From NCBI GenBank assembly GCA_002077045.2, contig KZ111169.1, positions 201,226-265,225 on the forward strand: DNA of 64,000 nucleotides. Reading direction: 5' to 3'. Position 1 is the first letter of the stretch, and the number at the start of each line of letters is the position of its first letter. The position numbers were made by a program, and so were the translations under genes. Source of the stretch: Rachicladosporium sp. CCFEE 5018 (lineage: Eukaryota > Ascomycota > Dothideomycetes > Cladosporiales > Cladosporiaceae). The notes below the pieces were generated by a model, which was not told the origin of the DNA, did not search any database, and saw only the letters and a list, made by a program, of their open reading frames with translations. Positions 1 through 10,773 of this stretch are shown here, piece by piece.

Positions 1-1283
1 GAACACGATCACGATCGCGAAGCAAGTCACCTGATCGGATAAGTGCGCCCACTGGGCCGCGAACGAACGCACCCATGCGGCATGCATTCCGTCCACCACC
101 CCGCTTCCGTCCACCTCCTCCTGCTGGTGATCTGCCGCCAGGTTGGTTCCAATCGATAGCACCGAATGGGTCCATCTACTATTACGACCGAGGTGGGAAC
201 ACATCATGGCAGCGTCCGAGTATGCCCGCGATGCCAGCACCACCACCACCACCACCCAAAGCCATCTCAGATCAGCAGGCAATACAAGACCTGATCAAGA
301 ATATTGTCGGCGCCCAGACCGAGACATCAAAGCCCGTACCTGTCGTTGCGCCCGTGGAGACGCCCAAGAAGGAGCGGAAGGAGGACAAGTGGAAGTCACT
401 GCCCGAGGAGAAGCAAAAGAAGCTGTACGAGGGCACACTGCAACCGCACATCATGCATGTCGTCAACAAGTTCAAGAAGAAGATGGACAAGGAGGATCTG
501 AAGAAGTTGGCTAAGGAGATCAGCAAGAAAATCGTCGCCACTGATTTCAAGAGTAAGCGAATTGAGCATCCTTCGAAGATCAGCGATAAGCATGCAAAGA
601 GCGTGAGAAAATATGCACATGAGACATTTGTACGGGCGATCAAGAAGAAAGCGGAGCATGACAAGCGGAAGAGCTCGAAGGCTGCTTCCGGCGAGGAGAG
701 CCATACACCGCCTGGCTCGCCGCAAGCTACTGCTGGTTCTGCGGACATCGACGAGCCTGTGCTGTCTGATGATGAGGACGACACACTTGGGCCGGAAGCA
801 ACGCCCGCAGGATCCGAGAGCTCGACGGCACTGAAACGACATCGGGATGAGGACGACACGAACGATGCTGCTGATGATGCGGTCTTGAAGAAGCTACGTA
901 CAGAGCAAGGCGACCCCACGCCTCCTGCACCGCCACCTCCTCCGCCGCCCGCGGGATTCGATCAAGATCCCATGGACACTGATATCGACACAGTCCGCGA
1001 CATCACAGCCACGGACGGCGAGACGATCGCAATCGACACCTCGCTTGACGTTCCGAATGGAGATGATGTTAATACTGGCTTCTCGATCAAGGGCGCATCG
1101 AGCAGACCTGGCTCAGCCCACGCTGATCACAAGTCCTTCGAGCCAATGCAGACTGCTACACCACCCACCACTGGGTCTCCAGACCAAGATGAAGTGGACA
1201 AGGCTGCGGAGAGGGCAGCGTTTGGTGGGATGAACCCGGCTAGGATGAGGCAGCTGGGATTATTGGATGGGAGCGTTGAGTGA
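1..1283 (+). CDS. SET2: Histone H3 K36 methyltransferase Set2, C-terminal part (5' end outside window)
   Basis: The reading frame is open to the left edge (frame beginning at base 3), so the Met at 75 is internal and the catalytic SET domain lies upstream of the window. Counting from that Met, a WW domain sits at about residues 19-48 (PPGW start, YYYD core, W45, P48). A lysine-rich helical SRI domain follows at about residues 101-200; in Set2 this domain binds the phosphorylated CTD of RNA polymerase II and couples H3K36 methylation to elongation. The C-terminal half is acidic and proline-rich and ends in GGMNPARMRQLGLLDGSVE, a tail I associate with fungal Set2 proteins. WW followed by SRI in this order is diagnostic of Set2. 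No intron is needed in the visible part. Confidence 0.9.
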   Translation, partial: TRSRSRSKSPDRISAPTGPRTNAPMRHAFRPPPRFRPPPPAGDLPPGWFQSIAPNGSIYYYDRGGNTSWQRPSMPAMPAPPPPPPKAISDQQAIQDLIKNIVGAQTETSKPVPVVAPVETPKKERKEDKWKSLPEEKQKKLYEGTLQPHIMHVVNKFKKKMDKEDLKKLAKEISKKIVATDFKSKRIEHPSKISDKHAKSVRKYAHETFVRAIKKKAEHDKRKSSKAASGEESHTPPGSPQATAGSADIDEPVLSDDEDDTLGPEATPAGSESSTALKRHRDEDDTNDAADDAVLKKLRTEQGDPTPPAPPPPPPPAGFDQDPMDTDIDTVRDITATDGETIAIDTSLDVPNGDDVNTGFSIKGASSRPGSAHADHKSFEPMQTATPPTTGSPDQDEVDKAAERAAFGGMNPARMRQLGLLDGSVE

Positions 1284-1546
1284 GTCGCTGAGGTCGCTTG
1301 GAAGACCTAGCAAACGGCGAATGCGGCGAGTCGCGCAAGCGATGGAAGTCAGGCTGTCAGGAGGCGATAGCGTTGTAATGTATTTGAGCGTCCAGCGTTA
1401 GCAACGAGCTTCCTTTGCTGCCAAGTGCCGGGAAACGGGTTTCGGGGTTTCCACCGCGCCGATGTGGTCGCTTCGCATGCGTGCTGAGCAAATGGAACGC
1501 ATTGTAGGATAGACACAAGTCATAGGTGCGAACCCGCATGAGTGCC

Positions 1547-2020
1547 TCAATCCCCGAATAAGTCTCTCCCTCCATCCCTCCCACTCGCGTCAGCACTCCA
1601 CGAACTCCACCCCACTACTCTCCATCCCTCGCCTCCCCTGCCTGTCCAGCCTCCCATAGCTGCTACGAAGCCCACACGATCGTCAGCCGGAATGCGGATC
1701 CACACATCCTGACCCTCAAGTTTGAGGATGTCGATCGGGATGGCTCCGCCGTGAAGACCGAGGAATTGAGAGAGTGCCGATGTGAGATGGAGATGAGCTG
1801 TTAGTACATCCAGTGGCGGATATTCCAGAGACGAAGACGGGGATTTGGCGGAGACGAGGGAAAGGTGGATGTAAGACCATTGTGGATTGCGAAGGGTCAA
1901 ATTTGCCAAAGTATGGGTCTTTGGGGTTCGGACACGCTTTTTGGATGCTGTGGAGGTCTGCGTGGCGGGCTGAGTGGGAGCCGTGACAGCTGCCTCCGCC
2001 ATCGAGACGTCCTCTGCCAT
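1547..2020 (-). CDS. POP8: RNase P/MRP protein subunit Pop8
   Basis: A 157-residue protein starting MAEDVSMAEA. After a disordered, Lys-rich first 35 residues comes a Pop5/Rpp14-like fold: a WSYIHLSL strand, a helix with LTSALSQFLGLHG, then IPIDILKLEGQDVWIRIP and a C-terminal helix. The segment around GLHGGAIPIDILKLEG is the part I recognise from fungal Pop8. Pop8 is a small protein subunit of the nuclear ribonucleoproteins RNase P (tRNA 5' maturation) and RNase MRP (pre-rRNA cleavage). It is convergent with SET2 (263 bp apart) and intronless. The Gly/Trp-rich last 35 residues may be poorly conserved. Confidence 0.8.
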   Translation of the reverse strand: MAEDVSMAEAAVTAPTQPATQTSTASKKRVRTPKTHTLANLTLRNPQWSYIHLSLVSAKSPSSSLEYPPLDVLTAHLHLTSALSQFLGLHGGAIPIDILKLEGQDVWIRIPADDRVGFVAAMGGWTGRGGEGWRVVGWSSWSADASGRDGGRDLFGD

Positions 2021-2484
2021 GATCTTGGTGTACGGTCAAGGATTCTTGATGTCAAATACGCGATATCTGGTACATGAGGCTTGACGCAGTGGTAGCATTC
2101 AAGCTCCGGCAGTTATGAGCCAATCAGGTGATCTCTCCTGTAGATTGACCTTCGCTACATGTTCCCGTACATCTCCCCACGACATAACATCTCGAAACGT
2201 TCCAACGCTCTGATGTCGCCAGTAAAACGGCCACACGAATCAAAAAATTCCTCTGTAATCTGCGATCCAAGCCTCACTGCCCGCAACAGCGCTACAACAC
2301 GATCTCTGTAAAATCTGTAAGACCGCCTCATGGATCATCTCTCTGTGCATCTCAAGATGGCGGTGCAAGCAAGATCTCAAGCAATGTCCCCGCAAACATA
2401 CGAGCAGACTATGAGAGCAATAGGTACTGTTGAGATCTCCCCTGCGCGGATGCAAGGCTGCCTGACCAAACTCGCGCGCATCCC
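2021..2484. other. Intergenic, upstream of POP8 and of the first tandem-family copy
   Basis: No supported gene or RNA. POP8 (minus) and the first member of the tandem family (plus) diverge from here, so it probably holds both promoters. No recognisable motif was found by eye. Confidence 0.5.
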
Positions 2485-3428
2485 ATGACTGAGACAGTGA
2501 GCTTCTTTGATGTCCACGGACAGGCCATCGGTGAGCACCTTCCCTTGTTGTCAACGCCCACATCACTGATTCCTTCATCGAAGCCAACGCAAGGCTTCTC
2601 TTCAGGGCTGTCCTACCAAAGCGTTCGATACAGCTCGAGAAGTTCGACCCAATATTCGACATTGTGCTCGTGCACAGTACCGAAAAGTATCGTGCTGTGG
2701 TCGTATGGCAGTATATGTCTAAATTACGTGCCTGACATCAATTCCTCGCCGGGCCTGGACACAGCACTCCTGAGGGAGCGCTCCACCTACTACTGCAAGA
2801 GACTGTACGACTGCTGATGAAGTGCGATAGCTGGTCAGCGTCCATTCTTCTGGACGCTGAGATGATGAGCGTGCAGGGTGACAGCTGGCTTGCTATGGAC
2901 TCAGAGATTGCAAGAAGGCCAGTCTGGGACCAAGCGCCAGCTCGTGCTTCCCACGGCGGTCCTCCTCACCACATCGGTCACTTTTCTCCGTACATGAATC
3001 CTGATGCCTGTTTAGCCTTAGGACTGCCACGGCCACGAGAGGGGCTGTTCAGGCGGAAGAGCCGATACTTCCCAGCAGAGGCTCCCACTGCTACTGTGTT
3101 GCATCCAGATATCCCTGACATTTGGCCCCGCGCGATGTCCGACATGCCAATGATCAACGTCACAGAGCCGTGCACCGTAGTCACTGACCTCACAGACGTT
3201 GCCATGGCAAACCCTGAAGCCGGAGACACTGGCATTGCAGACACCAGCACTTCAAGAACTGAGAACTTGACGAACAAATCCTCAAATCCGGGCATCGACG
3301 CCATGGTCACTACAGATACTGTCTCTGCGGGTTCACGCGCTGGAGACTCGGACGCTCACAGCTTCTACACCTCACTGCAGTCGTGGGCTCAGATCGTCCG
3401 CTTTATCGGGTCTGCAAGGAGAGCTTAA
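2485..3428 (+). pseudogene. Tandem family I, copy 1: broken by an in-frame TGA
   Basis: The gene model is exon 1 at 2485-2530 (15 codons plus one base), a phase-1 intron at 2531-2583 (GTGAGC donor, CACTGAT branch, AAG acceptor) and exon 2 at 2584-3428. Exon structure and sequence match copy 2 at 3826: both continue across the junction with ANAR.LFR, then D..FD.V.V, YRA, WQ, HQF, GPG, ETVRLL-like, QG.S, MD and W.Q. In copy 1 codon 66 (2733-2735) is TGA, where copy 2 has the Arg codon of its HERHQF segment; CGA to TGA is a simple C-to-T change. The rest of the frame stays open to 3428, so the lesion looks recent. The protein family is unknown to me. The C-terminal third has no similarity to copy 2 that I can see. 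Confidence 0.6.
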
Positions 3429-3825
3429 AGATGAGAGAACGCCACTGTCCGTGGTAATCAGATACTAGAACTGGAGACAGTGACCTAGCATAAGTACACC
3501 TCGTCTCTTTTCGTCATTTGATTCCCGTCCCAGACCTTCTGCAAATTGATGCCTGTGGCCCCTTGGCCGAGCTGCATTCAGTGATATGGTATGTGCGACC
3601 CAGAGCTACGAATGGAGAACCTGCAGTAGACTCGTACACAATTCAAGACGCTTCTACGGTCATCTAGTCTTGTGGAGTGGCTCTCTACGAGAAAGACGGC
3701 ACGAGAAGACCAGGTATGATTCCCTTTGGTTGAAGTGAAAAATGCAGTCCCACATAAGGCTTCCCGTATCTCGATTCAAAGCGCCCTGATTCGTCCTCTC
3801 CCTCACCGGCGTCCACAAATAGTCA
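3429..3825. other. Intergenic between family I copies 1 and 2
   Basis: About 400 bp with no supported coding sequence; presumed 3' end of copy 1 and promoter of copy 2. Confidence 0.5.
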
Positions 3826-4662
3826 ATGTCGAATACGATACATATCTTCTCGCTTCGCGAGCAACTCGTTGGTAAGGCAGACTGCTCCTAGCTTGCATAC
3901 CTGCACTCGCTGACACTGTATCCCAAAGCGAATGCCCGCCCGCTCTTCAGAAGTCTGCAGCCATTTCGCATACTGATGGAACGCAATATTGATCCTCAAT
4001 TCGATGTCGTTGTTGTCAGACCCGACGGTGGCTACCGCGCCATGATCACGTGGCAGAGCGTCCATCATGTTGATCACGAACGGCATCAATTCGTCTACGG
4101 GCCGGGCAACCCTTCGCCGGCGGGTGCTCTTGCTGCGCTTTTCGCGAAGACCGTCCGGTTGCTCACGGAGGCTAGAGGATGGGTTGCTACGGTGCGAACA
4201 GATTTTGAGATCATAAGTACGCAAGGAGCAAGCCTAGTCACTATGGACACTGCAGTCGCCCAGAGTGCACTGTGGCAGCAGGTAGCAGGCCAGGGCACAG
4301 AGGCAGGCTCGGCACCTGCGCCGTCTAATGTACAGGTCACGAGGAATGTAGCTCCTAGGGCTCATACGTCGCAAGCTATGAATGGCAGTACCGCGCAGAC
4401 CCCGAGTGGTGCAGCTGCTGTCGTCGTACCATCGCAAGCCACGAGTGCGAATTTCGCCCAAGCTTCGCATTCTGCGCCGAGCGCAAAGACTCCAGGTGAC
4501 CAAGCTTACACACAGCGTCCTCACAACCCGCATATTGAGAAATGGAGTTCTGCAGCGTTCCCCCCGGCTAAAGAAGCAGCCCCAGGGTCAGCGAAGACTG
4601 GTAAGGTGAAGAAAGAGGAGAAGGAGCATTCGGATGATGAGATGAGCACTCAAGAGGAGTGA
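3826..4662 (+). CDS. Tandem family I, copy 2: intact hypothetical protein (259 aa)
   Basis: The only intact member of a three-gene tandem family. Exon 1 is 3826-3871 (start MSNTIHIFSL), the phase-1 intron is 3872-3928 (GTAAGG donor, GCTGACAC branch, AAG acceptor) and exon 2 is 3929-4662; total 780 nt. Residues 16-125 form the conserved part: ANARPLFRSL, then FDVVVVRPDGGYRAMITWQ, HHVDHERHQFVYGPG, an Ala-rich helix and a QGASLVTMD segment, suggesting an alpha/beta domain. The remainder is Ala/Ser/Thr/Gln-rich and probably disordered, ending in a charged KVKKEEKEHSDDE tail that resembles the end of copy 3. No signal peptide or membrane segment. I do not recognise the family. Conservation of exon junctions between copies supports the model. 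Confidence 0.65.
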
Positions 4663-5047
4663 CCTCGTTTGGAGTTAGTAGGAACGCACAGCAAGTAGAG
4701 CAATCCTGAATGCCGGACTGCAACGAAAGCGCATCTTGGCAAGTTGTTCGTACGAGCATCCGAACTTATGAGCAGTTTGTGAATGAACGCATTCCAGTGG
4801 GTAGAGTATTCTCACTGGAGACGCTCGTTGAAGCTGAGATGCTGCGAGCGTGGCTGTCCGAGTAGGAAGGTTTCCGAATTGTATTGTGAAATCTCTATAA
4901 GCTATCGATGCAAGATCGAGACAACAGGTGATCGAGATGGCGATGTGGTTTTGCCATATGCATGCCCATGTAACAAGTGTAACCAATTTCATAAGATCGT
5001 CAGCCGCAACGCTCTTGCGGAAACTCACAGTCAGCAAGTGTTTGAGA
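4663..5047. other. Intergenic between family I copies 2 and 3
   Basis: 385 bp; short overlapping open frames on both strands, none with coding character that I trust. Confidence 0.45.
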
Positions 5048-5744
5048 ATGGCAGCTATTTCATATCTTGGTATCCCTGCTATTCGTGAACAGGCTTTGGG
5101 TGAGATAAACATTCCCCTCTACTAATAGTTCGAACACAAGCGCTGACTGGTCAAGCGAACGCACGAACTCTGTTCAGGAACCTGCAATCCCGACAGGTCC
5201 AAGATGAGCAGAGCAAAGATCCCACGTTCGCCATTGTCCTCGGTCGCCAGGATCAAGTCTTCCATGCCACGATTGTCTGGCAAAGTAGCACAAGCCCCTC
5301 CCACGAACAGTGGCATCATTTCATACATGGCCGTCCTCAGCATGCTGCATGGGATGCGTATCTTCACCTCCTGGCTGAGACTGTTGGTTTATGGCACACA
5401 TCGGTCGTTGGACAGCTCCCGAGGAGCCTGGGACTGTAATGTTTTACACTTCAGCCCGTGGCAATGTTGTCGTGGAGTCGGCTGTCGCGCGGAGTTCAGC
5501 GCGGACGCGCGTGCCTGTTGACAATGCCGGCTTGCCAGGACCACCAGGAATGCCGCAGCGAGCGGATGTTGCCAGAGAAGCCAGTCCAAGAGCTGCGGTC
5601 GCTCGCTTGTCAGGACCAAGCGGCATTTCTGCGCCAGATAAGCCGGCCGTCATGCCTAAGGATAGTCTCCCCCAGACGCCGCTCATGCAGCCTGTTACCG
5701 CAGCAAGAAAAGTGAAGAATGAGGATGTAGAAACGAGCAATTGA
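5048..5744 (+). pseudogene. Tandem family I, copy 3: frameshifted
   Basis: Exon 1 is 5048-5099 (17 codons plus one base, start MAAISYLGIP). The phase-1 intron is 5100-5155 (GTGAGA donor, GCTGACTGG branch, AAG acceptor) and exon 2 starts at 5156. The first part reads ANARTLFRNL, DPTFAIVL, ATIVWQS, EQWHHFIHG, LLAETVG, matching copies 1 and 2. At about 5388 the frame must move (one base missing or two extra) to continue with the segment containing RGNVVVESAVARSSA, which aligns with QGASLVTMDTAVAQSA of copy 2. Without the shift the frame ends about 60 nt later. The final KVKNEDVETSN resembles the copy 2 tail. A pseudogene unless the assembly has an indel error. Confidence 0.55.
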
Positions 5745-5958
5745 CAATGGTGAATTAGAAACACAATGTAGTGTAGCTTGGGGCAGCCGCCAGAAGGATT
5801 GGCTTTCGATAGCAGCGCTCCCAGATCTTGTGGCCTCAGGCCTTCCTGGTGCTTTCATGCGTCGCTCATCTGAACACCACCCAGGGGATCCGTGTAACCC
5901 CATTTCCTCACACCAAACGCCATGCTAATTACGTAGAAACAGCCCACACGCATTCAGC

Positions 5959-6348
5959 TCAGACGCCTTCGCCCGTACTGCCGTCCCTTGGAATATAGTG
6001 CACGCCCGCGTTCTCAGCGGCATTAATATACTCATCAGGCAACTATGATCGGGTCAGCGTCTCCTCTCAACACTCCAGCACATCTTCACTTACTACTCCC
6101 TCAACCTTCACAGCATACGTCCCCGGCGTGTACCCTTGCAAACGCTGCCACTTCGCCACCCAACTGCTTTCCGGGTCTGCCAAGGCGATCATGCCCTCGA
6201 AAACTGCACTAGTGCATTCTTGTAGGCTGTCGGGATTTTGCCGTATCTCAAGAAAGTCTTCGCAGTTTGGACAGCCGTTTTGGAGGAATTTGGTTGCTGA
6301 TTGGACGAAGGAGCAGACCATGCAGGCGCGGAGACCGCGGTTGGACAT
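5959..6348 (-). CDS. SPT4: Transcription elongation factor Spt4
   Basis: Two exons: 6094-6348 (85 codons, start MSNRGLRACM) and 5959-6042, separated by a 51-bp phase-0 intron at 6043-6093 (GTAAGT donor, GCTGACC branch, TAG acceptor); 112 aa. The protein has the Spt4 zinc-ribbon cysteines (C.VC near residue 9 and GCPNCEDFL near residue 28), then the SSWVAKWQRL and GTYAVKV core, and exon 2 supplies LPDEYINAAENAGVHYIPRD, the usual Spt4 C terminus. Length fits the family (about 105-120 aa). Spt4 pairs with Spt5 (DSIF) to hold RNA polymerase on the template. Without the intron the frame stops after 9 unrelated residues, so the spliced form is clearly right. Confidence 0.93.
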
Positions 6349-6722
6349 CGTGACAGGATGTATGCTGTAATGTGGAGTGTGACGCTTGCGGTGTGCGAGT
6401 TCTAAAGCCTTCAGTGAAAGTCGGAGTTCTTGAAAAAGAGAATAATGAAGTGGGAGAAGTGCAGTCAACACATATGAGGACAGGCCGCACAGACCTTTCG
6501 CGGCTCAATTAAGGTTCCACGAAGGCTAACATTTGACTCCATATATGAAGGGCCAGACTTGACCTCACACGACACTTTTGCAGAGGTTAGCAGAGCATCG
6601 ATACATTCCAGAATAGCTAGCAGACCTCAGCATCGACACACACAACCCTCCCCGAGCCCTGCTTCGCCCATAGAAGGCACTCCAACGGCTACACGCCACT
6701 CTCACAGTCACCACCGCCCACC
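6349..6722. promoter_or_regulatory. Shared promoter region SPT4 / PPT1
   Basis: 374 bp between divergent start codons. A short CT/CA-rich pyrimidine tract (about 6600-6720) precedes the PPT1 ATG, as is common in ascomycete 5' UTRs. No specific operator recognised. Confidence 0.5.
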
Positions 6723-8206
6723 ATGGCCGCCGAAGACGCCGTCTCGTTAAAGAACAAGGGCAACGATGCTTTCAAAGCACATGACTGGCCCTCGGCAGTG
6801 GACTACTACAGCAAAGCAATCGAGGCGAACGATCAGGAGCCCTCATTCTACACAAACCGTGCGCAGGCATACATCAAACAAGAAGCCTACGGCTACGCAA
6901 TAGCAGACGCCTCGAAAGCCATAGAATTGGACCAAAACTTCGTGAAAGCTTACTACCGAAGAGCTATGGCGAATACGGCTGTGTTGAGACATGCGGACGC
7001 AATACATGATTGGAAGATCGTCGTGCGGAAGAACCCTGCCGACAAGACGGCGAAGATGCAGTATGAGGCTTGCCAGAAAATGGTAAAGCGAGATGCGTTC
7101 TTGAAGGCGATCGAAGTCGCGGACGCACCCAGCGCAGCCGAAGGCCTCGATCTAGAAAATATGGTGGTCGAAAGCTCGTACGATGGCGTCCCACTGAAAG
7201 ATGAAATGACTCAGGACTTCATAGACGACATGATCGAGCGCTTCAAGACCGGCAAACTCCTGCACAAGAAGTACGTCTACCAAATAATCCTCAAAGTGAA
7301 AGACATAGTCTACAACGAGCCCACGATGGTCGAAACGCACATCCAGTCCGGGAAGAAACTCACAGTCTGCGGCGATACGCATGGGCAGTACTTTGACCTC
7401 TTGGAAATATTCCGGCTCAACGGATACCCTTCAGCAGATCACGGCTATCTCTTCAACGGCGACTTCGTGGACCGCGGATCCTGGAGCTCGGAGATTGCCC
7501 TGTTGTTGTATGCGTACAAGTGGATGTACCCCTCGAGCTTCTTCCTCAACCGCGGCAATCACGAAACAGACGATATGAATCGGATGTACGGGTTTGAGGG
7601 CGAGTGCAAGCACAAGTACAACGAGCGGGTGTTCAAGATCTTCTCCGAGTCATTCTCCGCTTTGCCCCTGGCGACGCTGATCGGGGATAAGTACCTCACG
7701 CTGCATGGAGGTTTGTTCTCAGACGACAAAATCACGCTAGACGATATTCGCAAACTCAATCGCCACAATCAGCGGCAGCCAGGGCAGTCGGGGTTGATGA
7801 TGGAGATGCTCTGGACTGATCCCCAACCCCAACCTGGTCGCGGTCCTTCAAAACGAGGCGTCGGATTGCAATTCGGCCCAGACGTGACGAAGCGATTTTG
7901 CGAAGCCAATAATCTCAAAGCCATCATCCGGTCACATGAAGTGCGAATGGATGGCTACGAGGTCGAGCATAATGGGCACTGCATCACGGTTTTCTCGGCG
8001 CCGAGGTATTGCGACTCGACGGAGAATAAGGGGGCGTATATAAATTTTGATGAGAGGTATGAGCCGGAGTATCACCAGTTTGATGCGGTGCTGCATCCGG
8101 ATATAAAACCTATGGTGAGTAGATCTGTCGAAATAGGGTGTTCGGGACTCGAGTGCTGACTTTTTATCCGCAGGCATACGCCAACAACGGCATGATGGGG
8201 ATGTGA
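6723..8206 (+). CDS. PPT1: Serine/threonine protein phosphatase 5 (Ppt1)
   Basis: Exon 1 is 6723-8114, the 59-bp intron 8115-8173 (GTGAGT...CGCAG) is phase 0, and exon 2 8174-8206 encodes AYANNGMMGM; 474 aa. The N terminus has three TPR repeats (about residues 8-110), which in PP5 bind the Hsp90 C terminus. The PPP catalytic domain (about 190-464) carries the metal and phosphate motifs GDTHGQ, GDFVDRG, GNHE, the LHGG segment and SHEVRMDGYEV. Ppt1 dephosphorylates Hsp90 and its co-chaperones. If the intron is ignored the protein gets a false 14-residue tail instead of the conserved KPMAYAN ending. Start context is CACC-ATG-G, directly after a pyrimidine-rich leader. Confidence 0.95.
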
Positions 8207-9155
8207 CGAGCCCAACTGGATATCAGCACGAGGCATCGCTTCTGCAGCTTTGAGCATAGCGTCGGCGTTCAGGGAAACAGCTTGGAGTATGAGAAATGAC
8301 GAATGCATTACAGCTTTGAGCATTGCGGTGGGCAGAAGTGCCATATACACATCGCTAGATGATCTGTACATATCTGATATCACATGAGCGTCTGAGTACC
8401 GTGCCCGATCAGGCACCTGTAGCGCTGCGCTGATGCACGTGTATGAACTGTACCGTCGAGTCGAACGCTCGACTGACGGGAATTAAATGACCAAAGCACA
8501 GCAAGCGGATTTAGAAAGCGACGAGGGGCATTGAGTGAAATGGGTATAGATGACTTTGTATCGAAGCTATGCAAGTAGGCGGACTGGTCCCGCCGCTGAT
8601 CGAAGATTACCCTGCCAGACCGCCAAATGCTCATGACCCAGACCTCCTCTCGCCACGCGCCATAAGAGTCATCATGACCGCCGTTCCGAACCGCCAGACT
8701 CCAAATGCGTCCGTACGCCGTTCGCCGTGAGCATCAGCTGCTCCTGAGTGAGCCGTCTCCACCATCTTAATCCGATTGGTTCGGGACGAATGCTATTGTG
8801 GCTGCCAACCTTGGAGAGACTTAGGGGTTCGGTGACATGGCTTCGCTGCACCTGGAGAGCAACCCAGATTGCAGGCCATGTCAGGCAACTGCAGCAACAC
8901 GTTCACACCCGGCCAGATGACCAAGTCCACATGGACTCGTCTTTCGAGGACTAGCATTGAGCAGAGTGCTGGCGTCGAGAATTCGAGGTATTCCGTGTAA
9001 GATGTCGAGCACGTGCAGCGCGCTGCGAGAGCCATGTGAAGTGTGCGGTGCCATGGAGGGCATCCCCACCACCGCTGGCCCGTCGTCGGTGCGTCTTCGT
9101 GCCTTTCGTGGACGCTTATCACATCCCTGCCACACCTCTTCAAGCGAAAGCCCAT
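8207..9155. other. Intergenic, 3' sides of PPT1 and the next gene
   Basis: Between convergent genes. Several short open frames overlap on both strands; none has recognisable domains or a convincing start. I see nothing that can be annotated. Confidence 0.5.
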
Positions 9156-10773
9156 TCACGAATGAAACAAATCCCAAGCCCTCTCACAAAGTCTCAAAAA
9201 CTCCTCCCTCTTGCCCTCCCCCTCCCCCAGCGCGCGTCTCCAATCCCCCTCCCCCAGCGCGCGTCTCCAATCCCCCTCCTCCCGTCCACTCCTCTCGTAT
9301 CTCTCCTCCTCGCCCCTTACTGCAAACGCAGTCCTCTTGACCCCGCCGAACCCGCCACCGCCGCTGCCACCGAGTGGCGGACTACTGCCCTGGTCTCGCT
9401 CGTACTCCTCCCGCCCTCGTCGCCGCCCGTTCATGGAGGCTGTTCGGTCGAGGATATCAGGGCGGGCCATGGGCGCTGAGGGGGGAGGGGGAGGGTGGTC
9501 GTAGCCGTTTGGCATGGCGCCGGGACCGGCGTGAGGAGCTGGGCGGTTATGCATGGCTGAGTTCGGCATGGGCGATGGAGGTGTAGGGGGCTGCACGCCG
9601 CGGTAGTGGACTACCTTTGGCATTAGCTCGTCTCGGCCGCCGCTTAGGGAGTGGACTGCTTCGTCTGCCGAGCGAAACTCGCGGCTTCGGCTGCTCAGGG
9701 GCGCGGGAGCGCTGGGATGGTGGGATGATGATGGAGGAAAGCCGGGCGACGGCACCGGAGGGCGGACGTCTGAGTGTGAGGACGGTGAGTTGCCGGCGTA
9801 TTGGCGAGGGGCGTCTAGACGGTCGTTGGCGAATACGTCAGCGATCGGGGGGAGGCGATTGTTTGTTTGCGTTGCAGGGACGTGGTGGATGTGTGATGTC
9901 TGGCCGAGTGCAGAGGGGCCGAGCTGCGAGTGCCGGGTGTAAGGGTGATCGCCTGGGCGAAGGCCGGTGAAGGTTTGATGCAAGGGAGCGGACTGGATCA
10001 CGCGGTCGTTTGCGAACTGGTGTGCTGAAGGTGCGTTGATCGACAGCGCTGGCGGTGGGCCTTTCCTTCGCGAAGTCTGAGGTGTGCGAGTCTGCACGCC
10101 AAAGAGAGTTGTATCTTGCGGGCCTGTCCTTGCGCTTCCTTCACCGTTGTCGTTTGCACTACCTGGCTTCCCGCCCTTCTGTCTCGCCTCGATTATTTGA
10201 CGTTGTTGGTCGCGTACGTCGAGACTGCGTTGCAGTTGTTCGCGCAGTTGTGGATCGTGCGTCTGGAAGCCGGGTGATAGACAAGCGAGACCAACATCCT
10301 GTATGCCCAGTCCCGCGCTATCTCGTGAGGTCAAGGGTGCGGACGGACGCGCCGTTTGTGGGCCTCGCGCAGTCGTGCTCGACGACAAGTCAAGTCTCTT
10401 CGGTCGTGGACGGGCCGAAGCCATACTTGGTGATCCTCCTGGCTCTTTCTTGACCTTTATCATAGGTGGTGCGCCTGTTCGCAGTCTACATCTGAACGTC
10501 AGTACATTTGCACCTCAGCACATCACTCACAAGCCAGACTCACGTGCCAGGCGACACCTTCGCGCCTCCCGTCACGCGCTCCTCCGACCTTCTCTGCTCT
10601 CCCGAAGACGCACTCCCATTACTCCTCGCTCTCGACCTCACAGCAGGCGGCGCAGCAAGAATCGCAGGCGGCGCGGATGTCGTTGAAGGCAGAAGTGTTG
10701 CGAAGCGCCGTGGTGAGATGTTGCGTTCGAGCGCGCTTGTCGTGGCCGGTGGTGCCACTACAGCTGTTGACAT
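9156..10773 (-). CDS. Proline-rich hypothetical nuclear protein (519 aa)
   Basis: Exon 1 is 10544-10773 (start MSTAVVAPPA), the 58-bp phase-2 intron is 10486-10543 (GTGAGT donor, TACTGAC branch, TAG acceptor) and exon 2 is 9156-10485; 1560 nt. The junction reads VSPGT|LRTGAPPMIKVKKEPGG, continuous basic sequence. Residues around the junction (SRARSNGS, KVKKEPGG) and RPRPKRLDL look like nuclear or SUMO-type basic motifs. Most of the protein is low-complexity Pro/Ser/His-rich. The C terminus (about 470-519) is charged and ends KREEFLRLCERAWDLFHS, probably a helix. An 8-residue unit (GDWRRALGE) is repeated twice just before the end, from a 24-bp tandem duplication near 9218-9270. I do not recognise the family. 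Confidence 0.6.

Noticed and set aside
9036..9970. Plus-strand frames opposite the proline-rich gene
   Set aside because: Overlap a two-exon minus-strand model with a phase-consistent intron; translations are low-complexity mirrors.
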